A stretch of DNA of 64,000 bases from positions 186,001 through 250,000 of the forward strand of contig JANQSA010000001.1 in assembly GCA_028284285.1 (NCBI GenBank), in the 5' to 3' direction. A model generated the notes under the pieces. The model was not told where the DNA came from. It did not search any database and worked only from the letters and a program-made list of their open reading frames with translations. Below, one piece after another: positions 10,019-16,608 of the stretch. The position numbers were made by a program, and so were the translations under genes. Within the stretch, counting starts at the first letter, position 1. Each line of letters opens with the position of its first letter. The stretch is from Croceivirga sp. (lineage in GTDB: Bacteria > Bacteroidota > Bacteroidia > Flavobacteriales > Flavobacteriaceae).

Positions 10019-10906
10019 CAAATCGTAGAGGAGAACAACTACTATCCCTTTGGATTGAAGCACCAAGGGTACAACTCCAACGTATCGCCACTCGGCAACA
10101 GTGTGGCACAGAAGTGGAAGTTTGGAGGCAAGGAGTATCAGGACGAACTTGATTTGGCTTGGTACGATATAAGTGCCCGAAACTACGACCCTGCACTTGG
10201 TAGATGGATGAATATTGATCCATTGGCTGAACAGATGAGAAGGCACTCACCGTACAACTATGCGTTTGACAATCCTTTAAGGTTCATTGATCCTGATGGG
10301 ATGTCGCCCGATGATATAATTATTAAAGGTACTGAAGAGTTCAAGCAAAAAGCATTGGAAAACTTACAGGCCTTAACTGCCGAAACCTTGGAATTGAACA
10401 GCGACGGTGAAGTTGTGATTACTGGTTGTGGCGGTTCTGACAACTGTGGTGCGGGTACGGATTTAGTGTCGGATTTAGTTCATAGCGATAAGACGGTGAC
10501 TATAACCGAGACTGATGGCGGAAACCAAACGCTTGCTGAAAATGGCTATTCAATTCAAAATCCAGATGGAACACCAAACAAAGGAAGCAATTCAACTATT
10601 GAGTTTAATCCTGAGAAAACCGAAGGAGGTCTAGATGTTAATGGTAACACAACAAGACCTACTGAAATAGGTCTAGGACATGAACTTGCTCACGCTAGAG
10701 AGATGGCACAAGGTACCCTAGATCCTAATTTAACGGATCCACCTGTTATAGATCCCACCAATTTGAAAATGGGACTAATTATACAATTAAACAATGACGA
10801 GCTTAATGCATTTAAGGTGGAAAATGAATTAAGGGCAGAAAGAAACATACCTGCACGTCAAATAAAAGGAATAAAGAAAAAAGGTGTTAAGTACAGATAT
10901 TATTAA
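10019..10906 (+). pseudogene. Silent RHS C-terminal cassette 2 with an M91-type zinc metalloprotease tip
   Basis: Homology to the expressed gene begins inside the core at AAATCGTAGAGGAGAACAAC (residues VEENNYYPFGLKH), about 270 bp further into the core than in cassettes 1 and 3. No normal start is present; the longest ORF uses TTG at 10055. After the core end (NPLRFIDPDGMSPDD) the tip contains STIEFNPEKTEGG and GLGHELAHAREMAQGT. HELAH is an HExxH zinc site, and the context matches the M91 (NleD-like) effector peptidases often found as RHS tips. An NDELNAFKVENELRAER helix follows, with glutamates that could supply the third zinc ligand. The tip is therefore probably a zinc endopeptidase toxin, silent in its present place. 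The reading frame overlaps the next gene by 23 bp. Confidence 0.75.
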
Positions 10907-11417
10907 AATAGCATTCATTTTGTGTGCGACCATTGTAATAGGATGCAATGGAAAGGCACAGACAAAGGACAAGGAACTTGTATGGTTAGATGATATCAAT
11001 TCTAAATCAATACTAGAAAATGCCGAGTGCAAGAACAAGGTTGTACCCAGTGAGGCCGAGAATATAGATTCGTTCATTGCTAAATTGAAGAAGAATTTCA
11101 ATAGTGGTTTTCAACGGGTAATCCTGATGTTTTACGTAGAGGGAGGAGAAGTTATAGACTTTTATTCGATAGCAATCCTACTGAATGGAAAGGAAGCGGA
11201 ACTGGCACTTTACAAAGATGATCTTAAGCAAACAAAAACTTTGTATGATTTTGATATTAAAGGGTTTTATAAAGAATTATCCCTTATTGAAGAAGAAGAA
11301 AAAATCGTAAGTAGGGAATTGTTGCTTATTGATTTTGAAAAGAAGGATATTCAATGTTCGTTCTTTGAGAACATCAAAAAAGTGAAAGGCCAACGGATTA
11401 AAAAGCTCGATTTTTGA
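10884..11417 (+). CDS. Putative immunity lipoprotein of cassette 2
   Basis: This is a 177-aa protein with a lipoprotein signal (IIKIAFILCATIVIGCNGKAQ, lipobox VIGC). It starts at GTG 10884 and overlaps the end of the M91-type tip by 23 bp, a typical toxin-immunity coupling. Being a lipoprotein, it should sit in the periplasm or on a membrane, so the cognate protease may act or be met there; that is inference. No family is recognised. A clean terminator follows at 11435. Confidence 0.6.
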   Translation: MLSTDIIKIAFILCATIVIGCNGKAQTKDKELVWLDDINSKSILENAECKNKVVPSEAENIDSFIAKLKKNFNSGFQRVILMFYVEGGEVIDFYSIAILLNGKEAELALYKDDLKQTKTLYDFDIKGFYKELSLIEEEEKIVSRELLLIDFEKKDIQCSFFENIKKVKGQRIKKLDF

Positions 11418-11434
11418 ATCCTAAAAAAGGTAAC

Positions 11435-11459
11435 AAAACCACCTTCGGGTGGTTTTTTT
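11435..11459 (+). terminator. Intrinsic terminator after cassette 2
   Basis: AAAACCACC-TTCG-GGTGGTTTTTT is a UUCG-type tetraloop hairpin followed by T residues, 17 bp after the immunity lipoprotein stop. Confidence 0.9.
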
Positions 11460-11544
11460 ATGCCTTTGAGTAGGCCTTTTTGGCCTTGTGGTAGGAGATG
11501 GCCATGTCGATAAGCTCGTAGATCTTGGTGCGCTCCTCCTCAGC

Positions 11545-11573
11545 TCTGCGAAGTTTGCAAACTTCGCAGCAAT
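11545..11573. repeat. GCGAAGTTTGCAAACTTCGC palindrome, copy 1
   Basis: GCGAAGTTTGCAAACTTCGC is a perfect 20-bp palindrome followed by AGCAATAC. A near-identical element (one base shorter, same AGCAATAC suffix) is at about 13858. Both flank the third cassette. Confidence 0.65.
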
Positions 11574-11582
11574 ACAAGAAAG

Positions 11583-11608
11583 ACCACGACAGCCATGTCG
11601 TGGTTTTT
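11583..11608 (+). terminator. Hairpin with T-run just before cassette 3
   Basis: CCACGACA and TGTCGTGG form an 8-bp stem with the loop GCCA, followed by TTTTTG. It sits about 15 bp before the RHS homology of cassette 3 and would stop any incoming transcript. Confidence 0.75.
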
Positions 11609-11620
11609 GTTTTCCGTTTC

Positions 11621-12817
11621 AAGTATATTTACGATGCCACAGGTATAAAATTGAAAAAAACTGTGGGAAGTTCTGTGACTTTGTATGCTGGAAATTATGT
11701 GTACACCGGAAGTGAAGGCAATGAACAATTGCAGTTCTTTAACCACTCTGAAGGCTATACTACACCGGACGGTTCAGGGGGATATGACTATGTGTACCAG
11801 TATAAAGACCATTTAGGCAACGTCCGTCTATCATACACAGACAACAACGGGACCCTTGAGATCATTGAGGAGAACAACTATTATCCGTTTGGGCTTAAGC
11901 ATAAAGGGTATAATGAAGTGGTTTCTCCATTAGGGAATAGTGTGGCGCAACGGTGGAAGTTTGGGGGTAAGGAATATCAGGATGAGCTTAATTTAGCTTG
12001 GTACGATGTAAGTGCACGGAATTATGATCCTGCTCTGGGAAGGTGGATGAATATAGATCCTCTAGCTCTTAAAATGCAGTCTATTTCGCCATATAGTTAT
12101 GCATTTAATACACCAATCGCTTTTGTTGATGAAGAAGGAATGATCCCTGTTAGTGTCCAGGAAGATTGCTGTGGAGGTATGATGGGGGCCAATCCTATTA
12201 TCAGTAATTTGCCCAAAGATGCTGAGGAAAGAAAGGAATACTTAAAAGGAACAAGTCAAGTGGGTGTAAATGTCGCCAGATACTTAACTCCTGCTGAGGA
12301 TATTTATGGTTTAATAACCGGAGAGGATTTTGATGGCAACCAGTATAATAGAGCTGAGGCTGGTGCTTGGGCAGTCGTTGGAACAATTCCAGGTGCAAAA
12401 ATTGGAAAATTAAGTAGTTTACTTAAGCTTGGTAAAACAAAGAAGTTTTCAAAGATTGGAGATTTATCTAAATTAGAGGGGGAAGGTTCTGAAGCTTTAA
12501 AGAAAATTGCGGACAAAATCAATAACATCGGTGGAGATCACCTTAAGGAAAGTGATTTGACAGGGGCAATACTTGACATAAGCGGTACTCCTGTGACGAA
12601 AGGAGGGCGCACTTTTGACCATATGGATGAAGTAACTTCTGCGCTTAGAGGCCTTCGCAATCAATTAGTCAAACTGAATAAATTGATTGATAGTGGGGAC
12701 TTGGGAGAAGATGTCTTAAAGGCGGCTAGGAGCTTAAGGTCTCAAGTACAAAATCAAAAAGACCAAATTCAAAATGTATTGAATAAAGCGAAAAGAGAAC
12801 TAAATGAGTATTATTGA
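11621..12817 (+). pseudogene. Silent RHS C-terminal cassette 3 (Ntox28-like tip)
   Basis: RHS homology starts at the same seam as cassette 1 (TATATTTACGATGCCAC, 11624). The open frame reaches back to 11525, but that part runs through a terminator hairpin and is not RHS. The first 110 bp are almost identical to the expressed gene. After the core comes EDCCGGMMG, then a pre-toxin segment (YLTPAEDIYGLITGEDFDG, AGAWAVVGTIPGAKIGKL). The tip has the pattern GGRTFDHMDEVTSALRGLRNQ...LNK and a long coiled-coil-like helix. I associate this with the polymorphic toxin type 28 family, thought to be an all-helical nuclease; that match is from memory. The end overlaps the next gene by 14 bp. Confidence 0.7.
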
Positions 12818-13232
12818 CATGGATGACAAAATTCTTGATAAAACAATAAATGAATTAGAAGGAGTCACGATATCTCAAAAACCTGACTTCGATTCTTATC
12901 CGGTTCAAAAGGCATTTGAGTTGATGAATAAAAAGTTAAAGTTTTTTGAGCCTGAAGATTTAAGACTAATGATAGGACAAAAAATTGGACTAAAGTATTT
13001 AGTACCAATTGCACTTGAACTTCTAAGGGAAAATCCAATAATTGAAAGCAATTTTTATGAAGGTGATTTACTTCTTAAAGTCTTGAAAGTAGAAAGGTCG
13101 TTTTGGGAAGAATATCCTCAGTGTAAGGAACGATTGTTGTCTTTTTTTCAAAATGGGATGATAGATTACGAATCATTAGATGAGGAAACTAAGAGTGACA
13201 TTTATTTTGCTTACGAAATATTGACCGAATAG
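12804..13232 (+). CDS. CDI-type immunity protein (CdiI_2-like) of cassette 3
   Basis: This is a 142-aa protein. The pattern PEDLRLMIGQKIGLKYLVPI..ELLRENP, then FYEGDLLLKVL and SFWEEYPQ matches the contact-dependent growth inhibition immunity family (CdiI_2 type) as I remember it. It overlaps cassette 3 by 14 bp (the ATG lies inside the toxin frame), the usual coupling of toxin tip and immunity gene. It should bind and neutralise the cassette 3 tip in the cytoplasm. It may be expressed even though its toxin lacks a start. The 177-bp repeat copy B begins 36 bp downstream. Confidence 0.75.
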   Translation: MSIIDMDDKILDKTINELEGVTISQKPDFDSYPVQKAFELMNKKLKFFEPEDLRLMIGQKIGLKYLVPIALELLRENPIIESNFYEGDLLLKVLKVERSFWEEYPQCKERLLSFFQNGMIDYESLDEETKSDIYFAYEILTE

Positions 13233-13267
13233 ATTATTAAGGTAATGTTTCAAAATGTTTTAACCGG

Positions 13268-13444
13268 TAATGTTCCAAAATGGCACTTTTGAAATTCCGT
13301 ACCATTAAGTAATTAAAAGTCAATGTAATAGATAAAGCGTACGCCTCCTGTTGGGGGTGTATTGCTTTATACCTAAAAGGGGAAAACACTCCCAGGTCCC
13401 GTATATGGGCGCTGGTAGTTGCTTTGTGTTTCAAAATGGTGCTT
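13268..13444 (+). repeat. 177-bp direct repeat, copy B
   Basis: This is the second copy of the repeat at 7771-7947, equal in length and with about six mismatches. It is preceded by an extra ATGTTTCAAAATG word (about 13244), and a CCGCAG element follows 43 bp later. Confidence 0.85.
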
Positions 13445-13485
13445 CTGTAACTTTAAAGAGCGGTTAAACCATAACATAAAAGAGT

Positions 13486-13538
13486 TTCCGCAGCGGTACA
13501 ACCGCGCCTGACGGTAAATAGGTACCGTGGAGCGGGGT
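13486..13538. repeat. Palindromic CCGCAG element, copy 3 (expanded)
   Basis: TTTCCGCAGCGGTACAACCGC corresponds to the element at 7216, but about 20 bp (including ACGGTAAATAGGTACCGT, itself an inverted repeat) are inserted before the shared GGAGCGGG suffix. It precedes the small membrane protein gene at 13554, as copy 2 precedes the gene at 7313. Confidence 0.55.
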
Positions 13539-13553
13539 ATTTAATGCAAATTT

Positions 13554-13757
13554 ATGACTACTTATTTGGTGATAGCAACAAGTAATCAATTGATTGGAAT
13601 TCTATTACTTGTTTCAGGATTAATTTATATTTTATTCAACGTAAAGAGATATCGAAATATTGACGAAAAGAGTGGATATAGTCGAGGTGTAATAGCTCAG
13701 GGATTCTTTATAGGGTTAGCATTACTTTTGACAGGTATTTTTTTATTCATTAAATAA
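13554..13757 (+). CDS. Small two-helix membrane protein (hypothetical)
   Basis: This is a 67-aa protein with two hydrophobic helices (QLIGILLLVSGLIYILFN and GFFIGLALLLTGIFLF) separated by a polar loop. No family is recognised. It lies at the distal end of the RHS cassette array, after a repeat and a palindromic element like those before the orphan immunity gene at 7313. It could be an immunity protein for a membrane-acting toxin or an unrelated small gene. Confidence 0.5.
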   Translation: MTTYLVIATSNQLIGILLLVSGLIYILFNVKRYRNIDEKSGYSRGVIAQGFFIGLALLLTGIFLFIK

Positions 13758-13763
13758 ATATTA

Positions 13764-13820
13764 ATGAATCGAATACTAATAGTTCTTTTTGTGCTGTTCT
13801 GTATGTCTTGTCAAAACTAG
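13764..13820 (+). pseudogene. Truncated lipoprotein signal sequence
   Basis: An ATG opens an 18-residue frame (MNRILIVLFVLFCMSCQN) that is a complete lipoprotein signal with a cysteine, but it stops immediately at TAG. The palindromic element at 13858 follows. It reads as the 5' remnant of an exported protein gene, perhaps an immunity lipoprotein, cut off at a cassette junction. Confidence 0.5.
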
Positions 13821-13856
13821 CTCTGTGAAGGCTTCGCCTTCGGAGTAAAACCTGCT

Positions 13857-13884
13857 TTGCGAAGTTTGCAACTTCGCAGCAATA
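13857..13884. repeat. GCGAAGTTTGCAACTTCGC element, copy 2
   Basis: This is the second copy of the palindrome seen at 11549, one base shorter in the centre, followed by the same AGCAATAC suffix. It marks the distal edge of the RHS cassette region. Confidence 0.6.
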
Positions 13885-13943
13885 CGATAAAGCCGTAATA
13901 TGCTAAAAAATGGCTGCAGAGCGGGGGACAGTCTTATTCTACA

Positions 13944-14753
13944 CTAATTTATTTTTAATCTTCGGTACTGGTTTATGACTATATATGTTAAGCCAATACC
14001 TGAGATTACAACCAACCAATAGCCAATGTCGAAGTTTAATTTTTCAAGTAACAGCCAATAACTTTTTGGACTTATAAATATAAAAAACCAAAGAACATTA
14101 GATAATATGTGTAAGGATATCGGGTACCAAATATTATTGGTTTTGTAATAAATGTAAGCAGCAACAATAGCAAAGAGAAAAGTAGGTATAGTGTTTCTTA
14201 AGCTTAAATGTGTAGCAGAAAAAAGAACACTAGAGATTAAAATTGCTAACCATAAGTTTGAATACCTGATTAATAAAGACCTAAAAATTATTTTTCTAAA
14301 TAGCAATTCCTCAAATATGGGAATTAAAAAAATGGTATAAATGAATTTAAGAACAATGTCGATTGAAAAACTGATAGATTCAACCTCATCTGGATTTATA
14401 CTAGCCTCATCAAAAAGTATGTTTCTGTAACGAAAAAAAGGATCCGCTACAAGTCTTAAACCAACAACCAATAACAATAACAGTAATATTAGTTTCCAGT
14501 TGGGATAAGGAATAAAGTCGCCTTTCTGTGAGGTAAAATATCTTCTAAAAAACAACAAAAGGATTAGGATAGTGGCGAAAGCAGATAAAAATTCCCCTAA
14601 TTCTATTTGCAGAAAAGGGTCTTCTATTGAATTTTCGACTATATCCAAAAGCCCTATTGCTAATAAAAACTTCAATAGAGCATAAAATAGAATCAAGACT
14701 AATACTTCCCATATATTAAGCCCATTACCAGATATATTTTTAAACATCCTCAA
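13944..14753 (-). CDS. CPBP-family intramembrane glutamic endopeptidase
   Basis: This is a 269-aa polytopic membrane protein of the CAAX protease and bacteriocin-processing (CPBP, ABI) family. The EExxxR motif is visible (FEELLFRK), followed by the FSATHLSLRN histidine motif and a distal HILSN, the usual catalytic glutamates and histidines. About seven hydrophobic segments can be seen. The family cleaves peptides within membranes; the substrate is unknown here. In other bacteria relatives sit beside bacteriocin genes and give self-immunity, so a place at the edge of a toxin locus may be meaningful, but this is inference. It is AT-rich, like the cassettes, and runs convergent to them. Confidence 0.85.
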   Translation of the reverse strand: MRMFKNISGNGLNIWEVLVLILFYALLKFLLAIGLLDIVENSIEDPFLQIELGEFLSAFATILILLLFFRRYFTSQKGDFIPYPNWKLILLLLLLVVGLRLVADPFFRYRNILFDEASINPDEVESISFSIDIVLKFIYTIFLIPIFEELLFRKIIFRSLLIRYSNLWLAILISSVLFSATHLSLRNTIPTFLFAIVAAYIYYKTNNIWYPISLHILSNVLWFFIFISPKSYWLLLEKLNFDIGYWLVVISGIGLTYIVINQYRRLKIN

Positions 14754-15094
14754 CGGGTGATTATATTGTTTTTGTAAAGCTCCCTCAAATCGAAACGTCC
14801 ATAAATATACTTTCTTTTGTTAAATGGTACCTGTTCTGCAAAGGCCTCGCCAGAGGTTTATCCCTCTATGGATGGCGGATAAATCTCGCTGCATCCCAAC
14901 TCAGTGTAGCGACAAGGATAGTTCGTTGCCAAACGCCAAAGCTTTTTCTGCTGCTTTGGAAAAAGCAAAAGGGACTACTACCTTCTGTATTTAAGTAGTA
15001 TTTGCTTACCATTAAGATACCCAACGATGGTAGTCCCTTTTTTTAGTTTACTATCCAATACCTTCCATGACCTACGGGGATTTCGGTTCTTCTT
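14754..15094. other. Non-coding spacer with inverted repeats
   Basis: This 341-bp stretch separates the CPBP gene from the efflux operon. It contains GCTTTTTC..GAAAAAGC (about 14950-14975) and a longer inverted repeat at 14978-15044. I see no gene. Confidence 0.5.
14978..15044. repeat. Inverted repeat AAAAGGGACTAC / GTAGTCCCTTTT
   Basis: The 12-bp arms lie about 43 bp apart with a T-run on the right side. It could be a terminator read rightward from the spacer or the remnant of a very short mobile element; the interior shows no coding signal. Confidence 0.5.
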
Positions 15095-15250
15095 TTAAGG
15101 GGATCGCATCCCCGGGGGTGCTGTTCGGTCTTCCGGCTCCGTTCCCAGGGAAAGGCTCAACAGGGTTTCCATTTCCATAAGCGCATAGCCACTTCCCGTT
15201 CCTCCTGCACTAAAGAGATACCCTTCATGGTTTTGATCCTGCTTTTTCAT
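15095..15250 (-). CDS. Candidate small protein at the end of the efflux operon
   Basis: An ATG frame of 51 aa (MKKQDQNHEGYLFSAGGTGS... ending PPGMRSP) begins 10 bp after the TolC-like stop codon on the same strand. It has no signal peptide and no recognised family. Spacing and strand would fit a last gene of the operon. The high-GC, proline-ending tail is not typical of a conserved protein, so this may be a chance frame. Confidence 0.3.
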   Translation of the reverse strand: MKKQDQNHEGYLFSAGGTGSGYALMEMETLLSLSLGTEPEDRTAPPGMRSP

Positions 15251-15260
15251 ATGATAGGGT

Positions 15261-16598
15261 TTAGATTTTTCCAATGAGTTTTCGTAAACTAATATGCGCG
15301 ATCATTAGGTCGGCCTGTAGCTCTACTACGCTGATTTGGGCGTTTAAAAGGGAGGTTTGCGCATCCCGGACATCCAAATTGGTGGCCTTACCGTTCTTGA
15401 ACCGTTCTTCGGTGCGCTCGTAGGCCTCTTGAAAGGTGCCCAGATTAAGGCGTTCCCGTTCCAATTGGTCTTCCAGGATGGTGATACGGTTTACCTGGGT
15501 TACCGCGTCTGTGACCAATCTGTCCTCTAGCTGCTCCCTTTCCAATTGGATGACTTCCTTTTCCAGTTTTGCGGCCCGTATCACCGATTTGTTTTGACCT
15601 CCATTGAAAATGTCCATGGTAAGGCGTCCACCCACCGTGTACCCCACATTGGTGATCTCCGCCAACTGCTGCACATCATTTTCCTGATAGAAGTAGCCGT
15701 AATTTGCAAACACACCAATTCTGGGCAACGACCTGGATCTTGCCAGTCCTATCTGGTTTTCCGAGATCTGTACGCCTTCCCGGGCGAGCAATAAATTGGG
15801 GTTATTGGCCACTACCGCTGCCTTGATGTCCTCCAGCGACGAGACTTCCATGGTATTGTAGACCGCCGAAACCCAGTACCGTCTTTCTGCTTCATATCCA
15901 ATTAAGAAATTAAGGTCGCGTTTCAGGGTATTCTTTGCCAACAAGACGTTGTCCAACGATGTCCTGTCGCGATTCAGGTCGGTCTCCGCATTCAATATAT
16001 CCAGACCGGTAGCTTTTCCAAAGGACTTTCTATCCCTGATCCGGCTAATGCGTTCCTGGGTAATTTCCAGGGTTTCCAGGAGGAGTTCCTCCCTGCGCTG
16101 CAGTTTTGCGATCTCCAGGAAAAGCCGGGACACAGAGAGAATGGTCTCATTAATGGTGGCACGCTGTTGTAGATTGGCTACCTCGTTTTCACTTTGCAAA
16201 AGCTTATACCGGTACTTTCCGCTAAAACCGGCAAACACTGTGTAGTCCAATTGTGCAACACCTTGTACTGTGGTAGAGGCCACCCCATCCTCATCAAAAC
16301 GCACTATGGGAGGATTGGGTTGAAAGGTACGTATGGTGAGATCAGCGGCATTGTTCGTGTAATTGGCATCGCCTATCAGGCGAAGCGTTGGCAATAAGCC
16401 CGCATTTCCCCTGCTGTTGCGTTCAGTGGAGATCTCCACTCTTTTCTGTTCTATCTGTAGTGCCTGGTTATTTTCCAGGGCCAGGGCAATGGCCTGTTCC
16501 AGGCGTAACGTTTCCTGAGGTCTGTCCTGGGCCGAAAGGATGGACACCCTGGCAAAAGCGATTACTAAAAACAGCCCTATATGATGATAAAATTTCAT
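15261..16598 (-). CDS. TolC-family outer-membrane efflux channel
   Basis: This 445-aa protein has a signal peptide (ending FARVSILSAQ) and the two related helical halves of outer-membrane efflux proteins. The motifs LEQAIALALENNQALQIEQ at the N-terminus and ERFKNGKATNLDVRDAQTSLLNAQ near the C-terminus are typical, as are GLDILNAETDLNRDR and SRSLPRIGVFANYGY. It would form the trimeric exit duct for the RND pump encoded 10 bp upstream. It is the last clear gene of the minus-strand efflux operon. Confidence 0.93.
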   Translation of the reverse strand: MKFYHHIGLFLVIAFARVSILSAQDRPQETLRLEQAIALALENNQALQIEQKRVEISTERNSRGNAGLLPTLRLIGDANYTNNAADLTIRTFQPNPPIVRFDEDGVASTTVQGVAQLDYTVFAGFSGKYRYKLLQSENEVANLQQRATINETILSVSRLFLEIAKLQRREELLLETLEITQERISRIRDRKSFGKATGLDILNAETDLNRDRTSLDNVLLAKNTLKRDLNFLIGYEAERRYWVSAVYNTMEVSSLEDIKAAVVANNPNLLLAREGVQISENQIGLARSRSLPRIGVFANYGYFYQENDVQQLAEITNVGYTVGGRLTMDIFNGGQNKSVIRAAKLEKEVIQLEREQLEDRLVTDAVTQVNRITILEDQLERERLNLGTFQEAYERTEERFKNGKATNLDVRDAQTSLLNAQISVVELQADLMIAHISLRKLIGKI

Positions 16599-16608
16599 TT
16601 TTTTCGGA

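Noticed and set aside
11525-11620. N-terminal extension of RHS cassette 3 as a true start
   Set aside because: The frame crosses a palindrome and a terminator hairpin, and homology to RHS begins only at 11624; the open frame is accidental.
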